Shown here: piece by piece, positions 12,001 through 23,600 of the stretch
How positions within the stretch are numbered: position 1 is the first letter of the stretch
How the letters are laid out: every line of letters starts with the position of its first letter
Assembly: GCF_963675165.1 (NCBI RefSeq)
Contig: NC_087380.1
Span: 4,968,071 to 5,032,070 of the forward strand
Reading direction: 5' to 3'
Source of the DNA: Halichondria panicea
Taxonomy: Eukaryota > Porifera > Demospongiae > Suberitida > Halichondriidae
DNA: 64,000 nucleotides
Notes under the pieces: model-generated
What the model was told of the DNA's origin: nothing
What the model saw: only the letters and a program-made list of their open reading frames with translations
The model's database searches: none
Position numbers and translations under genes: made by a program

Positions 12001-12368
12001 CAATATGAAAACGGAGCGATCTACATATATTTTTACTACATCCATGTTAACACAAATTTTTTCAACCATTGTTTTAGCATGCTTCTGCTAGAAACAAGAA
12101 ATCATAGTCTATGATTTCTATGACATAGAGTATGTGGTGTGTGCTTACAGGGGTACGTCTTAACGGTGGAGAGAGAAGACTGGAGGTTGCGAGTGAACTC
12201 GTCAGCAGTGCCACCTGCTTCTACATGCTGTGACACTGCTACCAGGTCTTGATGGGGTGCTCCAGCTTCATCATAGCGAACCAACAAACCGTAGATGACC
12301 AGAAATATGACTTCAAACACAAATAAGAAAATAGGGAAAGTTAGCTTTTCCAAACGACTCAGCTTCAT
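6021..12368 (-). CDS. Rh-type ammonium/CO2 transporter (RhCG/RhBG-like)
   Basis: Rh glycoprotein of the Amt/Mep/Rh family, a trimeric multi-span plasma-membrane channel for NH3/NH4+ (and possibly CO2). Nine exons: 12148-12368, 11703-11907, 10883-11178, 10236-10399, 9010-9147, 8694-8842, 8468-8634, 7524-7602 and 6021-6182. All are GT-AG with matching phases, giving about 526 residues against roughly 480 in vertebrate RhCG. Family signatures in order: [12 protein letters not shown] (TM1), [46 protein letters not shown] (pore histidine region), [47 protein letters not shown] (second conserved histidine) and a C-terminal [15 protein letters not shown] like the acidic DAVYWEMPE tail. Start chosen at MKLSRLEKL. 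It is head-to-head with EIF2B2, 201 bp apart. The introns hold a tRNA-like gene and several repeats. Confidence 0.93.
6149..6318. repeat. Tandem triplication across the last Rh intron/exon boundary
   Basis: Three direct copies (about 6149-6205, 6206-6266 and 6267-6318) start GCACTGGTAG and carry AATTGTCAGCATCATCTGGG and ATAAAATAAATGAAA. The first copy overlaps the 5' end of the last Rh exon. The second and third lie in the intron and repeat the first codons of that exon; the second also repeats its splice acceptor, which the third lacks. Confidence 0.85.
6385..7300 (-). repeat. Dispersed repeat, copy 2 (inverted), split by a MITE
   Basis: This is the reverse complement of copy 1 (1196-1650). 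Its 3' part (cccactctttgagtttccc on the minus strand) lies at 6390-6421 and the rest at 6940-7300. The element at 6452-6920 interrupts it at a point equivalent to copy 1 around 1582. It lies in the last-but-one Rh intron region. Confidence 0.7.
6452..6920. mobile_element. 469-bp MITE, 9-bp TSD, TAGTCTC ends
   Basis: Terminal inverted repeats of about 55 bp: the left begins TAGTCTCATGAATCAGCCGC, and the right end is its reverse complement finishing GAGACTA at 6920. They are flanked by a perfect 9-bp direct repeat, CTAAAAAGG, at 6443-6451 and 6921-6929. An 85-codon open frame inside (6501-6758) has no recognisable transposase motif. A 9-bp duplication suggests Mutator-like (MULE) mobilisation; that class is inference. 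Confidence 0.88.
7640..7712 (-). tRNA. tRNA-Ile(GAT)-like gene with a poorly paired anticodon stem
   Basis: A 73-nt cloverleaf-length sequence: perfect 7-bp acceptor stem (GGTTCAT / ATGAACC) with encoded discriminator A, A box TAGCCCAGTCGGTGG, T stem GAGGG / CTCTC around TTCGAAC, and a 7-nt loop CTGATAA giving anticodon GAT with U33 in place. The anticodon stem TCATC / CGCGA pairs badly (A-C and C-C mismatches). This fits a decaying tRNA copy or the head of a tRNA-derived SINE better than a fully functional tRNA. It lies in a Rh intron on the same strand as that gene. Confidence 0.65.
9289..9660 (+). repeat. Dispersed repeat, copy 3
   Basis: Same block order as copy 1: ATTATGCCTCG, a GTGTGTG run, CTTCTAGCCACGTTCTTTTG, GATTCGTGGATTAGCAAA, CTTCTTTCTCGAGTTA, CACTAAAGCGCTAGC and AGCTACAAGAGTCAGAAAAG. 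It runs into the MITE at 9645-9795. It lies inside a Rh intron. Confidence 0.68.
9645..9795. mobile_element. Fold-back element enclosing a tandem array
   Basis: The end ATGGCGCTATATTAGTGCCA (9645 onward, extended by TAATTCAAAGGGG) is mirrored at 9765-9795. Between the arms lie about four copies of a ~20-bp unit containing AAAAAGTATACCCCCTAATG. No protein-coding capacity. Confidence 0.8.
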
Positions 12369-12569
12369 CTTGCAAACCCAGCACGAACTTACAGTTGTAT
12401 TGAAAAGAGGCTGGCCAGAGATAAAGTAAGGAAATCTATTACTCTATCTCGATCTCTAGGTTAGCAAACAGAAAGCCCAGAGAACTGCGGTTCAACTTCG
12501 CTCAATACCTCATTCAAAGCCAAAGGAACGCCCCTTTCCTTAATTCTGCTGACTTAGCAAAAAGGCAGC
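12369..12569. promoter_or_regulatory. Probable shared divergent promoter, Rh / EIF2B2
   Basis: Only 201 bp separate the two predicted start codons (12368 minus, 12570 plus). Any core promoter and 5' UTR of both genes must overlap here, unless untranslated first exons lie elsewhere. No TATA box was assigned. Confidence 0.5.
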
Positions 12570-15500
12570 ATGGCAAAACCCCAAGAAGAGGAGCTAACAG
12601 AAAAAGTGGATGGCTTTGTCACATACCTCAAACAAAAGAAGTGAGGAGTATTGTTATTCTAACATTAAAAAAATCTATGTTACATACTCTCAGCCGGCTT
12701 CACAGCTCCTACGATGTAGCCAAGCGCACTGTACTTCTCATGAGAGAGATCTGCTCTAAAACCAAATGGGCCAGTGCAGAGTAAGTGAAGTCAGTGCCTT
12801 TGCACACATAGAAACGTGAGATATATATTGTAGCGAACTGATGTATCGAATGAGAGTGGCTGGAAAGAAACTTGTTGAAGCTCAACCCAGTGGTGAGTTC
12901 ATAACACCTGACAAATAAATCTGTATGTGCACACATAATATTCTCTCTCATGCCCTCCCCGTTATCAGAGAATGCTGTAGGTAACATGGTCCGCCGGGGT
13001 AAGTTCTTTATCTTTGTTGTTCTCCGCCATCGATGTTTACGTATTCATAGTGCTTAAGATAACAAGAGAGGAACATGCCAGGTAGATAAAAGATTTGTAC
13101 GCCATGCTATTAAAAATGTGTATCTAGTTGTATTGGTGAGAGTGAAGACTTGGACATAAAGGACTCTCTCCATGTACGTTGGCATATCTGATTCAGATTT
13201 GCTGATATATAGAACTTAAGAATAACGTTGATTTTGATGCTGTTTTGAACAGACTCTACTGCACGGAGAAGTTGATCAAAGTAATTTTTCCAAGCCTGTG
13301 CTCAATCTCAAGGTATTACAATTGTAGTTTTGTTGTTGGTACATGTGTAAATGTATTAAGCAAAAGTCTTGAGGAGGTCGTAACGAGGTATCCTAGCTGT
13401 CTCTTATTTAGTCAATGGGATCCCATTTGTGAGAACAATAATAATAATGATCCTGGTGTAGCTAAGATGTTGTGTTCTTTGCCCCAGGGTAGCGTGATAG
13501 AGACCATGAATGAGCTCTTGGATGAGCTGGAAGGAGGGTAAGGCAATAATTATAGGATAACAATCATGTTGGTAATGACCTCACTACAAAAGTTGAAGAT
13601 TTATCCGTATGTCAGGAGTGGCAATTTGACATAAGGATTTCAGTGTACTTTAATAATGGCATGCACCATGCACTACGACCTAATTGCCCTTCCTAACTTT
13701 AGTCTTTCCTGGGTTTTCCACCGGAGAGTTGTAAGACCGGGAAATGAGTTGTTTGTGCCCATCTACATGTACCTCAATCATTATCACTTTGTCACCTCCA
13801 CTTTGAAATTTAAAATGTACATGTACATGCAGACCAGTCTGTAATATAGATTACCAATCAACGGACTACAGAAAAGATACGACTAATCGTATGATGTGCT
13901 ATTAGTGCACTGGAATTTGTACAGCAATTAATCTCGTATCAGAGTAATTGTAAATTGCACAGAGGCTTGTTTTCGAATAACGGCCGCCCCCGAACATTTT
14001 GTTAAAACTGCAAAGAACTGCATCATAACAACAAATTAATTTCACATCTTATAATGTAGAAAGATATACATCAATTAATAGATCTGTACTGTAAGCACTA
14101 GCCACTAGGTAGGCATGGAGAAGTATTTTTCTTTTTCGGCACTAGAGGATTATATTTAAATGCTACATGTACCTCAGGTATAGCCTCGTTCCCGGGCCGA
14201 TTTTAAACGAAGTTGAAAAATACTAGCTAGAAACAACGAGGCTGGGAACGAGGCTACCTCAGGTAGCTTAGTGCTGTCAATACAACTACAAATAAATTGT
14301 CTTTTCATTGATGTCTTTAAATTGGAATAATGGGTACACCAAACAGGCTGACTTTTTGAGAATAGTCAAAAAGAATAATAGGGTAAAATAAAAAGTAAAT
14401 TTGCCAAGGCCTACTTGCGCCCCCCCCCCCCCCACCCATTAAAATGAGTTGTCTCATCCCACCAAGAATTCTAGTTGCCTTTTTGCTGTTTCACACTGTC
14501 AATTTATTTTAGGTACAGATCAGATACCGTATAGTGGGTAATTTTGTCGTCCAACTTTTCATATGAACTATCAATATTAATATTTCAAATTGTATTCGTA
14601 CAGCTCAGAATGGTGACGGTGAACCTATTGCGCATTAATAATTTCGTAGTTTTAATTTTCTTGTGTCCACCATACGACCTACATAACCTGCTATTAAATA
14701 CGGTATGCTACAAGCACTCCTTTAGAGACATTCAAAGAACTTAAGTTCACCACCTCACCTCTAACACTCCAGTGCCTCCAACATAGCCTCACAGGCTCTA
14801 GACCACATCCACTCCAGTGAGGTCATCATGACTGCAGGCTACTCAAAAACAGTAGAGGCCTTCCTCAAGGTGATACCATGCAACTCTGTGTGTGCATGTG
14901 TATGAATTAATGAACATGTTAATTAATGAACATGTACATGTATGTGTATAACAATTACTCTTGGTATAATGTATACAACGTAGTACGTGTGAGCCTACGA
15001 CTACGAATTGACTCTTGCTGTAATACATTGTACATGTATATGTAGGAAGGTACTGATTATTATCTTTCATCAATACAACACCCTTTACTTTCCTGAGCCA
15101 ATTAAACTTCACTATAAAAAAATTATGCATGTACATGGTTTTACAGTCTCTACGAGTAACCGATATTCTAAAAAAAGCAAATTAGGCTACTAGTTTAATA
15201 CCTTCAATCAAGTTCTTAGTACAATATCAACTGCCATATACTAAGTCCATGAGCACCCAAGTTAAAATAGCGATTACAAGAAGTCATGTACTGTACTGTA
15301 TGTTTCTACACAGGCTGCTGCAAGGAAGAGGAAATTTGAGGTGATAGTTGCCGAGTCAGCACCGTCATATCAGGGCCAGGAACTAGCCACTAAACTAGCC
15401 CAGGACGGTATTCAAACCACGGTCATTACCGACTCAGCTGTCTTCGCTATCATGTCACGAGTCAACAAGGTACTCCTACATGTACATGCATATATATACA

Positions 15501-17621
15501 AGATATTGTTGCAGTAGTTATCTCAAATCAGCCGTACATGCTAAATTTCCCGCAAAACACTCAGCAGTTATTGTGTTCATTGTATTAGCCTCGATTCCAG
15601 GCTGCTGAGAATCGAGACTATCAATGTATACACATGTAGGCCTATTCAGACGATTCTTCATGAGTATAATGCTTGAGCTGTACTGCAATCAGATTGTGGA
15701 TTCTTTGCTATTGTCATAACGTAACTTTTAGTGCATAAATAGCGGTTACTCGATCCACAATGTTAGTCATGTCATGTTTCTATCTCTGTAGGTTATCATA
15801 GGTACACACACAGTTATGGCTGATGGAGGGTGAGTGTGTAAAATGTCATGACATTTACTAAATGGAATGACTTTCTGCAGACTGAAAGCCTTGAATGGTG
15901 CTCATCAACTGGCTCTAGCTGCCAAGCACCATTCTATACCAGTGAGTTGTAATTATTGCCGAGCGGGAAGTGAGACGAATAATTGCACTACCTGATTTTG
16001 ACCCATGTAGATAATATGTGTCTGTAATAGATGTGGGTTGGGCTCCCGGGGGGGGAGCTTTGAGACAATAAAAGTACTTGCCTAGCTCTCTGTGCAGCGT
16101 AGCAGAACGGGAGGGACAGAAGAGCCAGAGCTAATAGTTCAGGCAGATCAGCAGAGGGGTCAGCTTTTATATTCTAATTTACTGTAAACTCTATAGTCTA
16201 TGCCTGACATTTTAGTGTACTTCCTACAGACCATGATATAAAAAGAGAAAGTATGCATGCACAACAAACGTGGATCTAATTACTAGATGTAGCACTACAC
16301 ATCACACTTCCAACAGGACAAGTCAACTTCCTTACCATCTAACTTGAATACGTGCACATATCTATTATGTAATTCCTACAGATGATATAAAAGAGGAAGT
16401 AAATGTATGCATAATTATAAGCTCACAACAAACGTGGATCTGATTACTAACGCTACACACCACACTTTCAACAGGATCAGACATGTCGACTGTCTGATCC
16501 TATTAATCGGCCAGTTATTTTCTCTTAATTTTTTGACCTCTTTCATTTAGCTATTATTAGCATAAACAAATGCAAATCAGAGCTTCCCGCGAGGCGCCTG
16601 CATATCATATATACGTGTACTCCAGCAATTATAATTATTATATGTGTATAGGTTCTAGTTTGTGCGGCATTGTTCAAGTTCTCTCCGGAGTATCTCTGCT
16701 CTTATGACCAAGTAAGACCCTATAAGGGGGTATGATATAATACCATTGTGACCTTGGGATAAATCATTATAATTGTTACTGAATTACACATGATTTTGAC
16801 GATTTGTATGTGGCACAAATTTGACAACAAAATCATGTACTTTTGATTCAGTGTCATTCGACACCAATCTCGAAAGTAAATGAAAACTAGGCCTCATGTT
16901 ACTGACACGTCCGTGTACATCCTGCATTGTACATAATTATTGTTTACAATGTAGTTGACTATGCTATACCTCCTTGCAACAGGACACCTTTAACAAGATT
17001 GTGGCACCACATGATGTCCTCAGTTTCACCGATGGCGAGTTCGTTTCAAAGGTGCACGTCCAGAACCCTGTGTTCGACTTTGTCCCTCCTGACCTCATCA
17101 CACTCTTTATATCAAACATGTGAGTGCACAATAAGAATTATTATGCATGCATGTACATGTACAGTGGAATAATTATAAGGCAAGGCACCTAGGTATACCA
17201 AATGTGAACGCAAATCATTCCCTCAATGAAGATTACACCTTAATTTGTGTAGTAGATAACCACAACCCCATTCCCCAAGGCTGGCTGGCATCTGGTGTTT
17301 GTTGACTATTTTATTTTTCTGCTAAATAATATGTCTTCCGGCCCCTCTGCATGACCTGATCTGGTCCATGCACTTATTTTTCTGCTATAATTATTTTTAT
17401 ATACATGTACCTCTGTATCTACAATTACTTTACATTCAGTTTCATGGCTGCACACACTCTGCTGTACATATTACATGCTCTATACCAACCCAGTATATAT
17501 TCTATCTTCTCCTGTTATTAAACTCATACACACACAATGATATTATAGTGGTGGGAGTGCTCCTTCGTACATCTACCGACTCATCAGTGATTTGTACCAT
17601 GCCGATGACAAAGACTTGTGA
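12570..17621 (+). CDS. EIF2B2: Translation initiation factor eIF2B subunit beta
   Basis: Regulatory subunit of eIF2B, the guanine-nucleotide exchange factor for eIF2 in the cytosol. Thirteen exons: 12570-12640, 12694-12780, 12834-12892, 12969-12998, 13051-13081, 13253-13537, 14773-14869, 15314-15469, 15792-15829, 15881-15941, 16652-16711, 16983-17119 and 17549-17621. All are GT-AG with consistent phase; about 394 codons. Landmarks: [146 protein letters not shown] and [17 protein letters not shown]. The sixth exon is about 40 residues longer than expected and asparagine-rich. A GT-AG intron inside it (donor at …ATCAAA|gtaat, acceptor …tttgccccag|GGT) would be in phase, so that segment may be intronic. 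Confidence 0.95.
14181..14256. mobile_element. 76-bp mini-MITE, 9-bp TSD, TAGCCTCG ends
   Basis: Ends TAGCCTCGTTCCC and GGGAACGAGGCTA are exact reverse complements. They are flanked by the perfect 9-bp direct repeat CCTCAGGTA at 14172-14180 and 14257-14265. It lies in an EIF2B2 intron. Confidence 0.88.
15586..15620. mobile_element. 35-bp TAGCCTCG micro-element with near-perfect 9-bp TSD
   Basis: It starts TAGCCTCGATTC and ends GAATCGAGACTA, an imperfect inverted repeat. Flanks are TCATTGTAT (15577-15585) and TCAATGTAT (15621-15629), matching 8 of 9. It lies in an EIF2B2 intron. It could be a deletion relic of the same family as 14181-14256. Confidence 0.65.
16225..16485. repeat. Imperfect ~100-bp direct duplication in an EIF2B2 intron
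   Basis: The block TTCCTACAGA … ACAACAAACGTGGATCT … CACACTTCCAACAGGA recurs about 150 bp downstream with scattered changes. It ends at a related palindrome, GATCAGACATGTCGACTGTCTGATC, near 16475-16500. No coding role. Confidence 0.65.
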
Positions 17622-18044
17622 TTAGTGCTTCTACATATACAGGTATCAACTAGTTTGTGAAATGAAACATTGTCTATCTGTTATACATGCATGCATTTTG
17701 CATATCAATATTGTTTGTACAGATTGAGGTCAAAGGTATATTGTACAGTAATCCACTGGTCGGATGTACCAGGTGTACTACTTTGCGCTCTTCTTTTGTA
17801 CCAAAATAATTATGGTCTCAAAAATTGCATGCGAGGTGGCTCTTAAATTATGTCGCCACTTTATAGTTACGGCTCATTCAAAATAATATATATACATTCA
17901 AAAGTTGGTAATAAATTAATGGAGTATTAATTGAGAGCAATTGCAACAATGAAGATACTGAAGTGCATAATAACGGTGTGAGGCAGCCAGAGTATGGAGC
18001 AAATCAACAATAAATAAATATGCAGTGGTGTTTCAGACTACTAA
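17622..18044. other. Convergent 3' intergenic region
   Basis: It separates the 3' ends of EIF2B2 (plus) and the ROR-like gene (minus). AT-rich; both UTRs probably lie here. No exon, RNA gene or clear repeat was seen. Confidence 0.5.
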
Positions 18045-20410
18045 TTAATTGTCAGGAGTAAAAGTAACTGAGCTACTGGGTCTCCTAAGATCGGGTGTGG
18101 AAGGGAGCCCACCAAAAGCTTTTTTCTCCTCAATACTCATATTTTGGGGAGTATCAGAAATTTCTTTCGAAAGTACACTAAACCATGGTCTCTTCGACGG
18201 CTGTTTAGACCAGCATTTAATCATGAGGTCATACACACCATCAGGGCATTGATCAGGCTTTGGAAGATACTTTCCTTTCAGTACGTGCTGGACCACCTGA
18301 GCATTGGTGAGCTTGTCATACGGCCGAGCTCCAAATGTGAATACCTCCCACATCACAACACCGTATGACCATATGTCAGAGTAAACAGAGAATTTGCTGT
18401 GACGAATGGTTTCTGGGGCTAGCCAACGAAGAGGTAGTGGGGTGCTCTTTGCTGAACTCGAGCTTAGGCAGCAGTAATCTTTTGACTGCTGATCATAGCT
18501 TAGACCGAAGTTGGCTATCTTCACGCTCAGCCCATTCCCAACCTATATACATAAATGATGCTAGATTTAGTTATTGCAAAATGTAATAGCATAAATTTGT
18601 AGGTCTTAAAAACTTACCTGACAATTCCTAGCAGCAAGGTCTTTCATCACGAATGCTTTCTTGCTCAAGTAATCCATTCCATCAGCAATCTGGTGAGAAA
18701 TGTTACAAAGATCATCTATTCCGAGTGGCGAAGCATTTGTAGAAGGGCAGTTGCTTGCAGTTTCATTTAACACCTCATCGAAATTAAACCAGGCTGAGTT
18801 CAGTGACTGTAGAAAGTCTTTTAGTGAGCCGTACTCCAGGTACTCGTAAATCATGAACATTGGTTCTTCACGGCAGACCCCCAAGAGTGTTATCACATTG
18901 CGATGGTTAAATCCTGATGCCCAGGTCATCTCAATCAAGAACTGCTGCCTGACTTTAGCAGATGCCCTCTCTTTGAGAGATTTTATGAAAATGGTCGTAG
19001 ATACAACATTCTCTTCTAAACCTGTCGCCTCGCCTTGATATGTCATACCAAAATTGGTTTCCCAGAGGTCTTTAAGCAAACAAATATTAATATGAGGAAA
19101 CTCCAATTCGTTTAATCTCTGTTTAGGAGTCATATTGAGGTACTCTTTGTTAGTCAAGCGTTTAGCTAATGTGCTAGATCTTGGTGACATATTAACAAAC
19201 AGGGCATTCTGATAAGCAGATTTTCGCAGCATTAGTGTTCCTCTTTTTCCAGACTCGGGATCGCTAATTGGGCCAGTGTCCGGAATATCAAGCTTAAATT
19301 CAATAGCCTCTTCTAACGGATTTACACTACCGTTTTTCTCATGATACTGTGGTATACTGTCTCTTCTCTTTGGCTTTCTCATTTGGCAGCAGCAAAATAT
19401 GATCAGGAAAACAAAAACTGAGAAGGAGATTACTGGAATGCCGACACCCAAACAGACGGCAGCAATAAGAGTAGTGTTTGGATCATTGTTGTTGCTTGGA
19501 GGGTCTGTTGTGGGTGGCTGGGTAGGTACACAGCTGTCAGTTAGGGGCGGGCCTGTACACAATAATATTAGTTTATAATTCAGTGAATATCAGCGATACT
19601 AAGTACACGTAAGACAAAACATTTGGTTACAGTGTACATCTACATAATAATATACAATGGTTTAGTCTGGACATGTTATCAAGCTCTCTTAGACTCTTAC
19701 CAGTATTGATAGAGATACAGTTTGTTGTCATGGCAAGCGAGCTGTTACAGTCACTCTCTTGCTGTAGACTCGGTAACTTAATACTTTTAATTCTACGAAG
19801 CTCATTGATAATGTTTGTGAAAATCCTCCAATGCTGAACAGAACAATCAGTTCCAATAACACCCACACAATCTTCTACACACAATGTTGAATTGACTGGT
19901 ACGTATTCAGTAGTTTCTACCGTCAATTCCGCATGTTCACACACTGAGAAGACTTCATGACAATACAGGTTAACAAATCCTGTGAAACATGATTGTGGTA
20001 TCTCGCCAGCTTGAACGCTTAGCTGAGCCAAATCGAAGACTGATTCAAGCTCACCCTCTGCGTCAGCTAGCGAAAGTTGTTGAACAGCAAGGACATGGTC
20101 ACAAGATGTGAAGACGCTCTTACAGTGTAGAGACAAACCACCTGCTTGTGTGTAATATTGCACACAAGATGGCTGTGCTTGTGTAGAGGCAGTGAGCAAC
20201 CTATGAAGAATAACAAATGACAACAATAAGCTAGATACAACCCCATGATAATTAGTTAATAATTATTGTCAACGTTAGGTCCTTTAGCTTGGGTGTATAG
20301 ATCTATAATTATAGCCTCAAATTATTGATAGTGAGTTTGACAATACATTGGCAATAAAGTGGATGGAGAACTCACACGAATTCAAATAGAATTACTAATA
20401 GGACACTCAT
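18045..20410 (-). CDS. ROR-like receptor with frizzled-type CRD and predicted pseudokinase
   Basis: Single-pass receptor of about 655 residues from four exons: 20376-20410, 19701-20200, 18618-19552 and 18045-18542. Order: signal peptide MSVLLVILFEF (1-20); cysteine-rich domain (25-170) with the frizzled-CRD pattern (SCVQYY, IPQSCFTGFVNLYC, NSTLCVEDC, CSVQHW); Thr/Pro linker; TM VISFSVFVFLIIFCC (~208-233); juxtamembrane; kinase-like domain (~335-620). The kinase most resembles ROR/MuSK/Trk: IYEYLEYGSLKDFL, GMDYLSKKAFVMKDLAARNC, LRWLAPETI, SDIWSYGVVMWEVFTFG and LMIKCW. Oddities: HRD is MKD and the metal-binding DFG is NFG. The glycine loop (ETNFGMTYQG) lacks its first glycines, and the activation-loop tyrosine pair reads YC. 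The VAIK-type lysine (FIKSLK) and catalytic-loop D and N remain. No Ig or kringle domain as in vertebrate ROR. Wnt-type ligands are possible by analogy only. Confidence 0.88.
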
Positions 20411-20675
20411 TTTTTGAACTTGTTATTCTGTGCAACACTCAAACCAAATGACTGGCTTCCAGTTAGAGCTATATCTTTGTTGGAGCTATCTTTAATTGTT
20501 ACAACTGCAGCTAATTTTTAGTGTTGGCTAAGAAAGTGGGTGGGGCTCATATGACTTCAAGCAGACATTCCACTGCACAAACATTGGTCAGCACATGCAC
20601 TTCATGAATAATAATTTATGACATGTGTCTAGTATTCAGCTATGAATTTCCAAAAACAAAATCAAGTGCTGTCCT
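20411..20675. other. Upstream region of ROR-like gene / 3' flank of DSCC1
   Basis: It holds the presumed promoter and 5' UTR of the ROR-like gene (minus) and the 3' end of DSCC1 (minus), 265 bp in all. No element was identified. Confidence 0.4.
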
Positions 20676-23600
20676 TTATCTGGTTGGTACACCAATCTTT
20701 GAGTTGTACAGTTTCTCCCCAGCACTGTTCTTGGATGCTCTCGTGTGCTTGAGAAGGAGAGCCTTGATCGAAAGTGTTGGCGTTTCCAGATCACTGCAGA
20801 GAGATAAGTCAATGCAGATAACGGTTTTTAGCATAAAAAGTAGTATAGAATGATATACCGTATACCGGGGGTAATTTTTGAGGGTCAAGCTGCGAAAATT
20901 TCAACTGCGAAAATGCATGTTCAGTATTAAAGTCCGCTAAAAAAACTGCTATATTTATCCTCGCACAAAAATAGAGACTATTGAAAATTATCCACTACAT
21001 GTATATGGTATTATAAATTATTTTTATCTACAAGAAAAACGGCCCTTTTTTGACGAGGCTAATACACCTAGTCTGGGGGGCCAATCAAGTAGAGCTATAG
21101 GATTAGGTCTGGAGACTTAGTATTGCCTTTGGATAGAGCGAGAGTATTGCTACATCTACTCCTTCTTTGAACCTCCAATGTCCAAGTGTTTATAGTCTCT
21201 AACTAATGGACATTCCAAGAGTACACAGAAATATGCTGCAAGAGTCTCCACACCTTTTCTCCCTTCTTTCCCTTCCCCCTGAGTGGCCGGCCCCCAGACT
21301 AGCTAATACCACAGTAGACTACAATGAGGCTGTTACATGCATTGAGCTTATTAGGTGGCATGAAAAGGACAAGTTAGTATACAAGCTAGATCGAATCATT
21401 ACCATAATTAGCAATAGAGCTATATATATACGATCATGAAAAAGAAGATTTGTGTACCTGATGTACGGTTCAATCTCTTTATGTGTCCATCTTTCTCGTA
21501 CCTCAAAAATTGATTTAAATCTGTGTGTGAAGGAATAATCAGCAAGCATACATGACGTAGCATTAAAATCCCGACATTTTCATGAGAAACCACACAACAC
21601 AGCATGCAGCCAGCATGAATTATAGGGGAGGGGGGAGCTAGCATTGTGACAGAGACAAACAAGAACCTTAATTTATCCGGAACCTCAATTAAACGGCTCG
21701 AACATTTTCTCAGAAAACAGGCATGTCCCTTAATGCGCATGCGCAATTAAGAGCTGTTACCATGGACACAGGCATGTTTATCTTCTGCGCATGCACAGCA
21801 CGTGCACTGCTGTTTATTAATTAAGTGCCTGGATCAAGGCAGCGTGATTATCCAGTTACTCTGGAACCATGGTGTCCGGATAATCGAGGTTCTACTGTAA
21901 CCTGAAGTCCCTCATAATTATGTTTCACATCCATCACACAATTATGTGGCAGTACCTTGAGGTGGGATCGTGTGGGAGGTTGCTGACAGGGAAGTGCCAA
22001 ATGACAGGAGGAGCAGATGTCATGTCAGCGAGTGCAAGACCCTGTGCAATGTGTATATAATAAATTATATGCCACATAATATAATCTGGTTTGATCATCC
22101 CTGTACACATTCTCCCCCTGGACACACTCAGTGTCAATGCACTTGCAGTTATGGACTTGGTGAAATTGTTACAGGTTACTGCTGTATGCATGCAGCAAAG
22201 TCTCCTGGCCATGCAACGTAAGAATGAACCAAAAAATGTTTGCATGGGATTATATGGCTGATTGGTACTTCCAACACTACACAAAAATCTGGCTCACGAT
22301 ACGTACATTCTTTTGTTCCATATGGCCAGTGAGACTGGGTTTACGTAACTATTGCGAAAAAAAAAAAGCATAACACAATCCTCGGCCTCGGCCTACACCC
22401 CAGAGTAGAGTATTGCAACTGAAAGTATATGTGGGCCCGTGTTTCCATTCACACACCTCCAGTTGGTCGAGGCTAGTGTCCATACCATCAGGAACACTCT
22501 GCCGCCAGGATGACATGAACTCATGGTAATTAAACTGCACAGAGAAAGTGCAATAACATTCATGGAACACTGCTGGGATTCATGACTTCATGGCTTCAGA
22601 AAGGATGACCAATAAAACACCTAAAGCCACAACATTTAAAAGTATGCCATACAAGCACCACTATATCGTAACTGACTACAGGATAAGGATAATTCAGGAG
22701 ACCAATCTCTGAGACCACATCCTCTGGAGCATACAAATACATGTAACATATACAACGTACATGTATACATAACACATACAGCACACATTTGACACTACAC
22801 ATTCGGTGCCAACCTTTCCAGCTGGTCGCAGCAACAACTCTGCATAAAACTGGCAGACCTTCAACTCAGATAGCTCATAGCAAACACGGCCTGAAAAACA
22901 TATTTAAAACATAAACAGCCCTAGGAGCAGACTGGCTTATACCCGTATGGTATTACATGTATGTGCATTATATACATCCTGTACGCTGAATGATTGTGCG
23001 TCCATGAACCGTACACATACCAGAGTCATCTTGTTGTCTACATCCGTAACAGTTTAGGCAGTGCTCGAGTGCGAAGCTGCATTCGTTAAAGATAATGGGG
23101 ATAATGGGGATATGTATTAAATTTCACCATAATTATGTACATGTATGGTAATTAATTAAACTACATTATACATATTCCCCCTACACATGTGACTGTAAAG
23201 CTGTTGTCAAAACCTCAGCTTTTTATCCCACAGTATACACTATGGGGGATTATACTCAATCAAAACAGGTGCGTGATTTCATACTAAACCAGGAAATTAG
23301 CAAAAGGAGAAACTGCTCATATCCCAATTATGTCCAACGCTGAGAATAAGTACATGAGGTGGTGGATACGTGCAACACCTCACCGTGGTTCCAATTCCTC
23401 TAGTTTTGAGATGGTTTGCTCAAGGGGGACCTGTTTGTAGCTCCAGTCCTCCTCCTCCAATAGTGTGAGAATGTACTGACACACTCGGTCTCTGTAGTCA
23501 GCATCAAACACACGCCAGTAACCTATAGGGAGGAAGTGTATTTGTACTGTGGACATAAGTGATGATCGAAAGTTCAACAGAGAGAGAATGTTCACTTCCT

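Noticed and set aside
12709-12987. 92-codon minus-strand frame
   Set aside because: Antisense shadow of EIF2B2 exons two to four.
13019-13050. Minus-strand ATG reading [15 protein letters not shown] near 13030
   Set aside because: It lies opposite EIF2B2 exons four and five, hits a stop within 21 codons and has no supporting downstream exon.
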